64,000 nt of DNA from Pedobacter segetis (GTDB lineage Bacteria; Bacteroidota; Bacteroidia; Sphingobacteriales; Sphingobacteriaceae): assembly GCF_016623585.1 (NCBI RefSeq), contig NZ_JAEHFY010000004.1:1-64000 (forward strand), written 5' to 3'. The position numbers and the translations under genes are program-made. The notes beneath the pieces were generated by a model. That model searched no databases, was not told the origin of the DNA, and worked only from the letters and a program-made list of their open reading frames with translations. Below, one piece after another: positions 16,644-25,011 of the stretch (positions are counted from its first letter, which is position 1; every line of letters starts with the position of its first letter).

Positions 16644-17891
16644 TTACAATGCTGCCCTTAGCATTAGTGCACCAACGGTAACATTGGTCCTGCTATCGAT
16701 AATGATCGCACCACCATTTCTTTTGTTGGTTTCATAAGGGTCAAAAGCTAGTTCATCGGCAGTTTTAATCTCTACCCTACCAATATCGTTTAAACCAAAA
16801 GTATCGGCATTTATTTTTTCTAATGTGTTGATGTTTACTTTATACAAAACCTCTTTGATTTTGCAACGAGTAACCTTGCTTTGGTGTTGGATTAAATAAG
16901 TAGCTGATGTATCTAATTCCCTTGTGTCCATCCAACAAATATCGGCCTCAATTTGATTAGAAACTAAAGGAGAACGTTCAATTTCCCCAATAATATCACC
17001 TCTACTGATATCTATTTCATCTTCTAAATGCAAGGTAATGGATTTTCCTTCTTCGGCAATCTGTAAATCGCCGTCAAAGGTTTCTAATCTTTCTATTTTG
17101 GATTTATTACCAGAAGGGAATATTTTAACTTCTTCGCCAATCCTAAAAGCACCGCTCAAAACCCTTCCCGCATAACCACGATAATCATGCAGATCATCTG
17201 TTTGCGGCCTCACAACCCATTGTACCGCCATTCTTGCGGGCAAAAGATTGTCAACTTCATGCACAGGAACGGTTTCTAAATGTGCTAACAAACTTTTTCC
17301 TTTATACCAAGGCATCTGGGCAGAGTCATTCACAATATTATCTCCTCTTAAAGCACTTACAGGAATAAAAGTAACCTCATGGATGCCCAATTTGGTGGCC
17401 AATTCATGGTAATCGGCATGGATTTTCTCAAAAACCTCTTCGCTATAATCTACCATATCCATCTTGTTTACGCAAACAACCACGTGTTCTAAGGCCAATA
17501 AAGAAACCAAATAAGAATGGCGGATCGTTTGTTCTATTACACCTTTTCGGGCATCAATCAAAATGATAGCTAAATCTGCATTTGAAGCACCGGTAACCAT
17601 ATTTCTGGTGTATTGGATATGCCCCGGGGTATCGGCAATGATAAACTTTCTCTTCTCTGTTTGGAAATATTTATAGGCTACATCTATGGTTATCCCTTGC
17701 TCACGTTCTGCTTTCAATCCATCCGTTAAAATGGCCAGATCTACCGTCCCGTCATCGTTTTTTCTGTTAGATTTTTGGATAGCTTCCAGCTGATCTGCCA
17801 AAACAGAATCCGTATCATATAAGAGCCTACCAATCAAGGTGCTTTTACCATCATCCACACTTCCTGCGGTTAAAAATTTTAATATATCCAT
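16644..17891 (-). CDS. cysN: sulfate adenylyltransferase large subunit (GTPase)
   Basis: 415 residues; a translation-factor-type GTPase with G1 GSVDDGKSTLIGRLLYD, G3 DTPGHIQYTRNM and G4 VNKMD, followed by beta-barrel domains. CysN couples GTP hydrolysis to the formation of APS from sulfate and ATP by CysD. It is the last gene of the sulfur cluster. Its ATG overlaps the CysD stop codon by one base (TAATG), implying translational coupling. There is no fused CysC kinase domain, which fits the APS-type reductase in the same operon. Confidence 0.95.
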   Translation of the reverse strand: MDILKFLTAGSVDDGKSTLIGRLLYDTDSVLADQLEAIQKSNRKNDDGTVDLAILTDGLKAEREQGITIDVAYKYFQTEKRKFIIADTPGHIQYTRNMVTGASNADLAIILIDARKGVIEQTIRHSYLVSLLALEHVVVCVNKMDMVDYSEEVFEKIHADYHELATKLGIHEVTFIPVSALRGDNIVNDSAQMPWYKGKSLLAHLETVPVHEVDNLLPARMAVQWVVRPQTDDLHDYRGYAGRVLSGAFRIGEEVKIFPSGNKSKIERLETFDGDLQIAEEGKSITLHLEDEIDISRGDIIGEIERSPLVSNQIEADICWMDTRELDTSATYLIQHQSKVTRCKIKEVLYKVNINTLEKINADTFGLNDIGRVEIKTADELAFDPYETNKRNGGAIIIDSRTNVTVGALMLRAAL

Positions 17892-18781
17892 TAAAAATAT
17901 CCTCCTTTCTTACGGTCTTCCATGGCTGCCTCAGAAACCTTATCGTCCATTCTGGCACCACGCTCACTTATTTTTGATTGTGAAATCTCTAATATAATAT
18001 CGTCAATCTCTGTTTTTTCTGATTCTACGGCGGCAGTACAAGTCATATCGCCAACCGTACGAAAACGCACACTTTTATTATAGATTTTATCATCGGCATC
18101 CATATTTAAAAACTCATGTGCTGCCATCCAAACGCCATTACGCTCAATCACATCACGCTTATGCGAATAATAAATAGAAGGGATTTCTATGTTTTCTCTT
18201 TTGATATAGTTCCAAACATCAAGTTCTGTCCAGTTGCTTATCGGGAAAACCCTTACGTTTTCTCCTTTGTGTATTTTTCCGTTAAAAGTATTCCAAAGCT
18301 CTGGCCTTTGGCGTTTTGGATCCCATTGGCCAAACTCATCACGTACAGAAAAAATCCGTTCTTTGGCCCTTGCCTTTTCCTCATCCCTTCTTGCGCCGCC
18401 AATACAAGCGTCAAATTGGTTTTTCTCTATGGTTTCTAAAAGCGTAACGGTTTGTAGGGCATTTCTACTTGCATTTTTACCTTTTTGCTCTATCGCCCGG
18501 CCGCTATCGATTGCATCCTGCACATGGCCAACAATCAGTTTTTCACCGATTCTTTTCACCATCCTATCCCTAAACTCAATTACTTCAGGGAAATTATGCC
18601 CGGTATCTACATGTACCAAAGGGAAAGGGAATTTACCCGGGCGGAAAGCCTTTTCTGCCAATCTTACCAAGGTAATAGAATCTTTTCCTCCAGAAAATAG
18701 CAAAGCAGGCTTTTCAAACTGCCCTGCTACCTCCCTTAAAATCGCTATGGCTTCCGCCTCTAGTTGATCTAAATAATCCAT
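17891..18781 (-). CDS. cysD: sulfate adenylyltransferase small subunit
   Basis: 296 residues with the PP-loop ATP pyrophosphatase motif LFSGGKDSITLVRLA near residue 30. It also has VHVDTGHNFPEVIEFRD, GGARRDEEKARAKERIFSVRD and PISNWTELDVWNYI, all characteristic of CysD. It forms APS from ATP and sulfate in complex with CysN, whose gene overlaps its stop codon. It lies 132 bp after cysH within the minus-strand sulfate assimilation cluster. The ORF is full length. Confidence 0.95.
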   Translation of the reverse strand: MDYLDQLEAEAIAILREVAGQFEKPALLFSGGKDSITLVRLAEKAFRPGKFPFPLVHVDTGHNFPEVIEFRDRMVKRIGEKLIVGHVQDAIDSGRAIEQKGKNASRNALQTVTLLETIEKNQFDACIGGARRDEEKARAKERIFSVRDEFGQWDPKRQRPELWNTFNGKIHKGENVRVFPISNWTELDVWNYIKRENIEIPSIYYSHKRDVIERNGVWMAAHEFLNMDADDKIYNKSVRFRTVGDMTCTAAVESEKTEIDDIILEISQSKISERGARMDDKVSEAAMEDRKKGGYF

Positions 18782-18913
18782 TTTTTTTAGATATGAGTAT
18801 TGAGATGTGAGATATGAGACTTGCTTTGTACTAAAAATAAATTCATGCTCTACTCAAAATTTTTCTTAATTATAAATGTGCTTTCGGCTTTAAGCCTTCA
18901 GCTTTTCGCTTTG

Positions 18914-19636
18914 TTATGGTTTAAAAACCTCCTCATTTGTGGTAACATCGTGTAAACCACATTCTTTTTTGCTGGCATCTTCCCACCACCAACGCCCGGC
19001 CCTAAAATCTTCGCCCGGTTGTACCGCCCTTGTGCAAGGTTGGCATCCAATACTAGGGAAACCTTTATCATGCAGCGGGTTGTAAGGGACATTATTTTCT
19101 TTCACATAAGTTTTTACATCATCTAAACTCCAATTAAAAATAGGGTGCACTTTTATCAATTGATGTGCCTCATCCCATTCTACCCAATCCATATCTTCCC
19201 GGTTTGCAGATTGGTCTGCTCTTATCCCTGTAATCCAAACTTTTTGGTTTTGCAAAGCCCTGTTTAAAGGCTCAACTTTTCTAATTCCACAACATTCTTT
19301 TCTATTTTCTACCGATTCATAAAAACTGCTTGGCCCTTTTTTAGTTACCATTGCCTCTAGTTTTTCCTTATCGGGATAAAAAGCGTAAATAGGCTTTTGA
19401 TATTTTTCTAAAGTGCGGTTCCAAGTATAGTAGGTTTCCGTAAACAATCTTCCGGTTTCTAAGGTAAAAACTTTAATGTTTAAATCTTGGGTAAAAATCA
19501 TATCAGAAAGTACTTGATCTTCCCACCCAAAACTTGTAGAAAAGATTAAACCCTCTGCAAAGTTTTGCGCAAGAAATGCCAATACCTCTTGTGGAGATTT
19601 TCCTTTAACTGCTTCCTTTATTTCTTGTGTTTTCAT
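18914..19636 (-). CDS. cysH: adenylyl-sulfate reductase, iron-sulfur (APS) type
   Basis: 240 residues of the CysH family. Besides the PP-loop-like SFGWEDQVLSDM and the catalytic tail KKECGLH, it has the paired cysteines ENRKECCGIRKVEPL and the SIGCQPCT motif that bind a [4Fe-4S] cluster. These are diagnostic of APS-type rather than PAPS-type reductases, so sulfate can be reduced without a CysC kinase, and none is present here. The product is sulfite, passed to the reductase encoded at 22055-24151. A dispersed repeat (19652-19734) separates it from the upstream fusion gene. Confidence 0.93.
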   Translation of the reverse strand: MKTQEIKEAVKGKSPQEVLAFLAQNFAEGLIFSTSFGWEDQVLSDMIFTQDLNIKVFTLETGRLFTETYYTWNRTLEKYQKPIYAFYPDKEKLEAMVTKKGPSSFYESVENRKECCGIRKVEPLNRALQNQKVWITGIRADQSANREDMDWVEWDEAHQLIKVHPIFNWSLDDVKTYVKENNVPYNPLHDKGFPSIGCQPCTRAVQPGEDFRAGRWWWEDASKKECGLHDVTTNEEVFKP

Positions 19637-19651
19637 TATTCTATTTTTTTG

Positions 19652-19734
19652 GGGCGTTTTAACGGGCTATCCGCTCATACTGCACAAGCCCTTATTCACA
19701 GGCCGGTATCCGCTGCTATCCCTAACGCAAAACC
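19652..19734. repeat. dispersed intergenic repeat, ~83 bp (copy 1)
   Basis: It runs from GGGCGTTTTAACGGGCTATC to CTGCTATCCCTAACGCAAAA. The copy at 35747-35828 shares the order GGGCG.TTTAAC.GGCTATCCG, CATACTGCAC, GGTATCC and CTATCC.TA.CGCAAAA. Diverged relatives lie at 15175 and 61738. This copy sits inside the sulfur gene cluster between the fusion gene and cysH. It is non-coding and may be a non-autonomous mobile repeat. Confidence 0.75.
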
Positions 19735-19788
19735 TTTCAATGTTTTATTTGAACACTATCCGCATAATCACCAACCACATTTGTTTTA

Positions 19789-21306
19789 TTACAAAGCCAA
19801 TAAAAACATCCCAATACTTCGCAAACTTACTAAAATCACAATTATACTTACGGCAACCATAATGGTTTTAGCCGATAATTTATTGGAAACCCTTGCCGCA
19901 ATTGGCGATGCAACAGCACTACCGATTACCAAGCCCGCCACGGCATACCAACGCAAACCATTTAGCATGGTTACAAAAGTAAGCGAGCTCATCAAGGCAA
20001 TAAAAAAACGGCTCAATTTTACGGTGCCCAAAGAATATCTAGCATTTCTACCGCCCGCAATCAATGAAGAAAGCACAATAGAGCCCCAGCCACCGCCACC
20101 AACTGCATCTATAAACCCTCCGGTAAAACCTAAACCACCCACATTTTTGATTTTCTTTTTAGCAACCTTATCTTTCTGTTTTAAAACACCAGATTTCTTT
20201 AGAATAACAATGCCTAAGATCAAAGTGTAAACAGAGATCAATGGTTTTGTATAATGGGCATAATGCTCTAGATTAGACAATAATAAAGCCCCTAAAACAG
20301 CCCCTATTATACCATAAACCAATAATAACCGTAATAATTTTTTATTGATATTGCCCATACGGTAGTGCATAAAACCGGCAATACCATTACTTAATATCTC
20401 AGAAATATGAACGGCGGTACTTGCCGAGGCCGGCGGAATACCCATTGATAATGAAAATGTGGTGGAGGTTACACCATAAGACATCCCAATTGCGCCATCG
20501 ATCATCGCAAAAACAAAACCCGCACCTAAGAACCAATAAAATTGTGGGTTTATACCTTCTATATAATTTCTAAAGATGGGCTCTTGTTGCCATATCGCAT
20601 AAATGATTACTGCGGTAAAAGTTACCACAAAACCCCAAATCATATAGCTTAAAGCAGTAGGTGATAATTTCCTTTCGCTTTCTTTTTCTGATACTAAGCT
20701 TGCCGTTGCTTGGTTTAAGGCTTTTACTTTATCGCTAAAATCGCCTTTAAGGGTTAATCTTAATTTATTGATCTGCGTTAAGGTATCATCGATTTCATCG
20801 GGGATGTTTTCGTTTAGAACTTCTTTGATACGTTTAGCAACGGTTGGCGATTTGCCATTGGTAGAAATAGCGATCTTTAGGTTTCCTTTCTTTACGATAG
20901 AGCCTAAATAGAAATCACAAAGCTCTGGGGTATCGGCTACGTTTAGAAGCAAGCCTTTTTCTTTCGCAATTTTTCTGATGTACTCGTGAAGCTCTCTGTT
21001 ATCGGTGGCCAAAATCACCAATTCTACGTCATTTAAGTCTTCGTCTTTAAATTTTCGCTCTATGATCTTAACAGATGGATGGTTGATTACCAGATTTTTC
21101 AGCTCGGGTAAAAACCTATCAGCAACAACGGTAACGTTTGCCTTTGGAGAGTTGCCTAATAAAGCACTCAGTTTTTCGAGACCAACGTTGCCGCCCCCCA
21201 CCAATAAAGTGTGGAAATTTTGCAGCTTCAAGAAAACGGGAAACAATTCGTTTCCGTTGCCTTCTTCTACGTTCTGGTTTTTTTTATTCTGCGTCAACAA
21301 ACTCAT
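19789..21306 (-). CDS. precorrin-2 dehydrogenase fused to TauE/SafE (TSUP) permease
   Basis: 505 residues from the ATG at 21306; a TTG at 21318 is less likely. Residues 20-160 form a Met8/CysG-N-type domain for the last steps to sirohaem: a Rossmann loop LLVGGGNVGLEKLSALL, NVADTPELCDFYLGSIV with the expected catalytic Asp, and ISTNGKSPTVAKRIKEVL. From about residue 230 come eight or so membrane helices with TSUP-type segments (GAIGMSYGVTSTTFSLSMGIPPASAS, GGFIDAVGGGGWGSI). The frame is unbroken, so the fusion looks real. The permease half probably moves sulfate or sulfite. The start overlaps the cobA stop by 23 bp. Confidence 0.9.
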   Translation of the reverse strand: MSLLTQNKKNQNVEEGNGNELFPVFLKLQNFHTLLVGGGNVGLEKLSALLGNSPKANVTVVADRFLPELKNLVINHPSVKIIERKFKDEDLNDVELVILATDNRELHEYIRKIAKEKGLLLNVADTPELCDFYLGSIVKKGNLKIAISTNGKSPTVAKRIKEVLNENIPDEIDDTLTQINKLRLTLKGDFSDKVKALNQATASLVSEKESERKLSPTALSYMIWGFVVTFTAVIIYAIWQQEPIFRNYIEGINPQFYWFLGAGFVFAMIDGAIGMSYGVTSTTFSLSMGIPPASASTAVHISEILSNGIAGFMHYRMGNINKKLLRLLLVYGIIGAVLGALLLSNLEHYAHYTKPLISVYTLILGIVILKKSGVLKQKDKVAKKKIKNVGGLGFTGGFIDAVGGGGWGSIVLSSLIAGGRNARYSLGTVKLSRFFIALMSSLTFVTMLNGLRWYAVAGLVIGSAVASPIAARVSNKLSAKTIMVAVSIIVILVSLRSIGMFLLAL

Positions 21307-22051
21307 AAGAAGCCACAATAGGCTGAAACAATGGATGTAAACTTACCACTTCTCCGATAACTATAACAGCGGGAGCAGCAATTTTTTTCTCCTCAATTTG
21401 TTCTACAATGGTGTTCATCACGCCAATTGCCGCTTTTTCTTGGGGAGTAGAGCCATTTTGGATGATTGCGATAGGCAACCTACCTAAGCCATTGCTTTTA
21501 TAAACCGCCACTATTTCTTTAATTTTATTTACGCCCATCAAAATTACAACGGTTGCCTTGGTTTTTACCGCAGCTTGAAGATCGTTAGAGATTTCGCCGT
21601 TTGCTTTTGTACCGGTAATTACCCAAAAACTTTCGCTTAAACCACGGTGAGTTAAAGGTATTCCTTGCAAGGCAGGGACAGAAATAGAACTGGAAATGCC
21701 GGGAATTACCTCTGTTTGGATATTGTAAGAATGGGCAAAATCAATCTCTTCGTAACCTCTGCCAAAAACGAAGGGATCGCCACCCTTCAGACGTACAACA
21801 TATCCGTACCTTAAAGCGCTATCCACCAAAAGTTGGTTAATTTCTTCTTGTTTTAAAGAATGTTGCCCCGCTCTTTTGCCCACAAATATTTTGATGGCAT
21901 TTTCTGGCACCATTTCTAACAATGCTTCGTTTACCAAAGCATCATATAACACAACTTCGGCCTTAGCCAAAGCTTTAGCCCCTTTTATGCTGATCAATTC
22001 GGCATCACCGGGGCCTGCGCCAATTAAGGTTATTTTAGGTTCTAATACCAT
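21284..22051 (-). CDS. cobA: uroporphyrinogen-III C-methyltransferase (SUMT)
   Basis: 255 residues with the tetrapyrrole methylase signatures VTLIGAGPGDAELISIKGAKAL at the N-terminus and VRLKGGDPFVFGRGYEEI near residue 85. PGISSSISVPALQGIPLTHRG follows. It methylates uroporphyrinogen III to precorrin-2. Together with the dehydrogenase half of the next gene it supplies sirohaem for the sulfite reductase encoded just upstream (3-bp gap). The gene could also be called cysG-like, since only the methylase part is present. Confidence 0.93.
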   Translation of the reverse strand: MVLEPKITLIGAGPGDAELISIKGAKALAKAEVVLYDALVNEALLEMVPENAIKIFVGKRAGQHSLKQEEINQLLVDSALRYGYVVRLKGGDPFVFGRGYEEIDFAHSYNIQTEVIPGISSSISVPALQGIPLTHRGLSESFWVITGTKANGEISNDLQAAVKTKATVVILMGVNKIKEIVAVYKSNGLGRLPIAIIQNGSTPQEKAAIGVMNTIVEQIEEKKIAAPAVIVIGEVVSLHPLFQPIVASYEFVDAE

Positions 22052-22054
22052 TTC

Positions 22055-24151
22055 TTATACTAATTCTGGGTTTGGCCTAAATGCTTTTACCTTGGTTAAA
22101 AAATCTTTTGTTTCTGCCAAATAAGCTTCGGCGAAAGCCAAAGAAGGCTCTGTTTTATTGATCTGTAATACCAAATCAGAAAAACTTTTGATATTAAATT
22201 CTGAAGCGAAATGTTGATCAAAAGCATTGATAACGCCAATCTGCGTACTTTGATTTATGCCTTTATCCAATAATAAGGCTTTTGCCCCGCTGATCATGGT
22301 ATTGTAGGCGTTATAAATAGCATCGGCGTAAGCTTTGTTTTCAAAAGCTTCTAATGCCCAACCATATTTTTCTTCTGTCTCGAAAATTAAAGTTGCCACT
22401 AGATCGATCATTACGCCGGCACATTCGCCAACTCCAATGGCCCGCACAAACTCTTCTCTTTGCCCCCAATCAATAAACTCGTCATCAATTACGTTTTCTT
22501 GATCGGCTAAAGGCTTTAATAATTGATAAAAATAATCTTTGCCCAATTCATCGTAATAGTTTAAAAAGCTGGTGTAAAAAGATTGCTTTTCGATATAATC
22601 ATCTAAAACCGTTCTTAAAACCTGGGGCGCCCTTTTTGAGGGTACCTTGATGATTTTATCGGCTGCTCTTCCTTCTCCGTTACCGGTTGATCCGCCGCCT
22701 AAAAGCACTTGTACCGTTGGCATTATTTTACCGTTAACCTTCATAGAGCTTCCGTGGAAACCGATCTGAGCTATACCGTGTTGGCCACAACTATTCATGC
22801 AGCCACTAATTTTTATTTTGATTTCTTTGTTGTGAACAAACTCTGCGTACTCTGCATAAATCACGGCTTCTAAAACCCTAGAAAGCTCCATTGAATTAGA
22901 TATGCCCAGATTACAGGTATCGGTTCCTGGGCAGGTTGTAACATCGGCAACGCTATTATGCCCCGCTTCTGATAAGCCTAGCTCGTCTAATGCTAAATAT
23001 AATGCGGTTAAGTTTTCTTTTCTGGCATATTTAAGCAGTAGGCCTTGGTTTATGGTTACACGCATTTCATCGCCAACCAAATGGCTAACCGCTTTTACAA
23101 ATTTTCTTGCGGTTGCGGTTGGCATATCACCGGTTTTAGCTTTTATGAAAACCCCGTAAAAGCCTTTTTGCTTTTGCTCAAAAACATTTGTTGCCAACCA
23201 AACTTCATAGGCTAATTGTTTTGAAACGGGTATTTTAGCTTCCTCAATTAAAGCATCCGGAATTTTTGGCGTATCAACTGTGTTTCTATCTATTTTAAAG
23301 GTTTTTACTTTGCCCGCAACTAATTCTTGCTTCGCCATTTCTAAAAACTCGTTAAAACCAACTTTATTCAATAAGAACTTTAAACGGGCTTTATTTCTGT
23401 TGGTGCGCTCGCCATGGCGATCAAAAACCCTCAAAACAGATTCGGCGAATGGGATGATCAAATCTTCATGCAAAAATTCATATACCATTTGCCCTATGTA
23501 AGGCTGGGCACCTAAACTGCCGCCCAAAACCACTTTAAAACCCCTTGCTTCTTTACCGTTTTCTATTTTAACTTTAGGGATAAAGCCAATATCGTTGATA
23601 AAAGAATAGGCACTATCTTCGTCACTGGCAGAAAAACCAAATTTGAACTTACGCCCCATCTCTTGGCAGATAGGGTTTCTTAAAAAGTATTTAAAAAAGC
23701 CTTGTGCATACGGAGAAACATCAAATGGCTCGTTTGGATCGATGCCAGCGGTAGCCGATGAAGTAACATTTCTTACCGTATTACCGCAGGCTTCACGCGT
23801 GGTAACTTCATCTTCTGCAAGTTTTGCCCACAATTCTGGTGTGCGATCTAAACTTACGTAATGTATCTGAATATCTTGCCGGGTAGTAAAATGAAGGTTA
23901 GAGGAGGCATATTCATCAGAAACGTCTGCAATTTTTAACAATTGTTTAAATGTTACTTTACCAAAGGGTATTTTTATACGCACCATCTGTACACCCGGTT
24001 GGCGTTGGCCGTAGATACCCCTGGCTAATCTTAAGCTCCTGAATTTTTCATCGTGGATTTTACCTTCTCTAAAAGCCTTTATTTTTCTTTCTAGATCAAT
24101 AATCTCTTTTTCTACGATCGGATTTTCTAATTCTGTTCTAAAACTTTGCAT
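22055..24151 (-). CDS. sirohaem sulfite (nitrite/sulfite) reductase with C-terminal HEPN-like extension
   Basis: 698 residues. The first ~560 form a duplicated sirohaem reductase: LHFTTRQDIQIHYVSL, ACGNTVRNVTSS, then the sirohaem/[4Fe-4S] ligands CPGTDTC (about 406-412) and GCMNSCGQHG (about 451-455). The context of cysH/D/N and sirohaem genes argues for sulfite rather than nitrite. Residues ~590-690 look like a HEPN helical domain (YADAIYNAYNTMISGAKALLLDKG), without the usual RX4-6H nuclease motif. It is the first large gene of the operon, preceded by a leader peptide and terminator. Confidence 0.9.
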   Translation of the reverse strand: MQSFRTELENPIVEKEIIDLERKIKAFREGKIHDEKFRSLRLARGIYGQRQPGVQMVRIKIPFGKVTFKQLLKIADVSDEYASSNLHFTTRQDIQIHYVSLDRTPELWAKLAEDEVTTREACGNTVRNVTSSATAGIDPNEPFDVSPYAQGFFKYFLRNPICQEMGRKFKFGFSASDEDSAYSFINDIGFIPKVKIENGKEARGFKVVLGGSLGAQPYIGQMVYEFLHEDLIIPFAESVLRVFDRHGERTNRNKARLKFLLNKVGFNEFLEMAKQELVAGKVKTFKIDRNTVDTPKIPDALIEEAKIPVSKQLAYEVWLATNVFEQKQKGFYGVFIKAKTGDMPTATARKFVKAVSHLVGDEMRVTINQGLLLKYARKENLTALYLALDELGLSEAGHNSVADVTTCPGTDTCNLGISNSMELSRVLEAVIYAEYAEFVHNKEIKIKISGCMNSCGQHGIAQIGFHGSSMKVNGKIMPTVQVLLGGGSTGNGEGRAADKIIKVPSKRAPQVLRTVLDDYIEKQSFYTSFLNYYDELGKDYFYQLLKPLADQENVIDDEFIDWGQREEFVRAIGVGECAGVMIDLVATLIFETEEKYGWALEAFENKAYADAIYNAYNTMISGAKALLLDKGINQSTQIGVINAFDQHFASEFNIKSFSDLVLQINKTEPSLAFAEAYLAETKDFLTKVKAFRPNPELV

Positions 24152-24162
24152 AATTTTTTAAT

Positions 24163-24193
24163 AAAAAAACCCCTTCTAATATTTTGAAGGGGC
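24163..24193 (-). terminator. leader terminator (attenuator) before the sulfite reductase gene
   Basis: CCCCTTC / GAAGGGG with a 9-nt loop, followed on the minus strand by seven U residues. It lies between a 30-codon ORF and the sulfite reductase start, only 11 bp before the ATG at 24151. A strong terminator in the leader of an operon implies regulated read-through. Confidence 0.85.
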
Positions 24194-24215
24194 TTAATTA
24201 ACACAAAAAATAAAT

Positions 24216-24308
24216 TTATTTTGGTGCAACACTCCCCGCATTATCTTTGTTCCGCTGCATACGGCAACGGTTATTAATCTTACCTTGAAATGAAAACAAC
24301 AATCTCAT
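24216..24308 (-). CDS. short leader peptide ORF of the sulfur operon
   Basis: A 30-codon ORF from ATG 24308 to TAA 24216, too short for routine calling. The peptide starts MRLLFSFQGK and contains NNRCRMQRNKD, with Cys at position 15 (TGC) and Met at 17, and ends SVAPK. Its stop codon lies in a palindrome (AAAATAAATTTATTTT) ahead of the terminator at 24163-24193. This is the arrangement of a translation-coupled attenuator, with stalling at the Cys codon sensing cysteine supply. I recognise the layout, not a named family. There is no experimental evidence here. Confidence 0.6.
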   Translation of the reverse strand: MRLLFSFQGKINNRCRMQRNKDNAGSVAPK

Positions 24309-24312
24309 AGGG

Positions 24313-24320
24313 CAAATATA
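24313..24320 (-). promoter_or_regulatory. -7 element TATATTTG of the sulfur operon
   Basis: A perfect TAnnTTTG match on the minus strand, 4 bp before the leader ATG at 24308. At this spacing the transcript would start at or next to that ATG, so the leader ORF may be read from a leaderless mRNA. No clear TTTG -33 box is seen at the usual distance. Confidence 0.45.
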
Positions 24321-24365
24321 TATAAAGTCTATGTATTTAGTAGATTTTATTTTAAAAAATTGTTT

Positions 24366-24662
24366 TTACCCCCAATTAGGTTCTTTTCTAAAATGAAAAA
24401 TGGAGATAATTAATATAGTTGAGTTTTTTTCATCAACTTTAAAATGAATTGCGAAAGGGAAAACATTTAGATTAGCCATCCTAATATTTTCATATCTGAT
24501 TTGATAATTTCTATGGCTTTTAGAAATTTTATAAACCGTAGATTTTATTTCTGATTGAAACTTTTCTCCTAGATTTTCTTTTTGTTTATTATACCAAGCT
24601 TTAGCTTCTTTTGCATCTAAAAGAGAATTTTGAGAAAAAATTATTTTCAAGTTATTATTCAT
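24366..24662 (-). CDS. RelE/ParE-type toxin
   Basis: 98 residues from the ATG at 24662, which overlaps the antitoxin stop. NLKIIFSQNSLLDAKEAKAWYNKQKENLGEKFQSEIKSTVYKI is the helical N-terminal half of RelE/ParE toxins. RYENIRMANLNVFPFAIHFKVDEKNSTILIISIFHFRKEP is the conserved beta core, ending with the H-x-x-R/K-P pattern common to the group. Members are either ribosome-dependent mRNases or gyrase poisons; the sequence alone does not say which. The ORF is intact. It forms a two-gene operon with the preceding small gene, next to the sulfur operon leader. Confidence 0.85.
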   Translation of the reverse strand: MNNNLKIIFSQNSLLDAKEAKAWYNKQKENLGEKFQSEIKSTVYKISKSHRNYQIRYENIRMANLNVFPFAIHFKVDEKNSTILIISIFHFRKEPNWG

Positions 24663-24870
24663 TATTTGCAAGAAGTTCAAAAAAATCTTTTTCTGAAATT
24701 GCTGATTCAGGGTTATTTTTCAAAAATTCTATTCTTCTCAAAGTTTCTTCTTTTTGCCATTCTGGTACAGAATCTTGAATAACCTCAATTGCATCAACTT
24801 TTAATAAATCTTTTATCAATTCTGATGCGTAATCTTTTTTGATTTTGATGTGATAAATTAAATCTTCCAT
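24655..24870 (-). CDS. antitoxin of the RelE/ParE-type pair
   Basis: 71 residues from the ATG at 24870; the frame extends further upstream but those residues are hydrophobic and not antitoxin-like. The sequence MEDLIYHIKIKKDYASELIKDLLKVDAIEVI then PEWQKEETLRRIEFLKNNPESAISEKDFFELL fits small antitoxins of the addiction-module type, in which the C-terminal helix lies along the toxin. Its stop overlaps the toxin start by 8 bp, the classic translational coupling of such pairs. No DNA-binding motif is obvious. Confidence 0.8.
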   Translation of the reverse strand: MEDLIYHIKIKKDYASELIKDLLKVDAIEVIQDSVPEWQKEETLRRIEFLKNNPESAISEKDFFELLANNE

Positions 24871-25011
24871 GGTTTTTTTATTAAAACTAAGAATTAAAAT
24901 TGGTTTTGCTATGGTGATTATTATAAAATGACAAGCTGACACTTAATTTCTAGACAACTTTTAATCATAAATTAGTGCAACCAATTCTAAACTGGTATCG
25001 TCTCTAAGTTG

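Noticed and set aside
18234-18767. 177-residue plus-strand ORF within cysD
   Set aside because: It is antisense to a well-conserved CysD with all motifs, and its own protein resembles nothing.
24152-24310. SAM-type riboswitch upstream of the sulfite reductase
   Set aside because: No conserved SAM-I or SAM-II core is recognisable; the small ORF with terminator explains the leader better.
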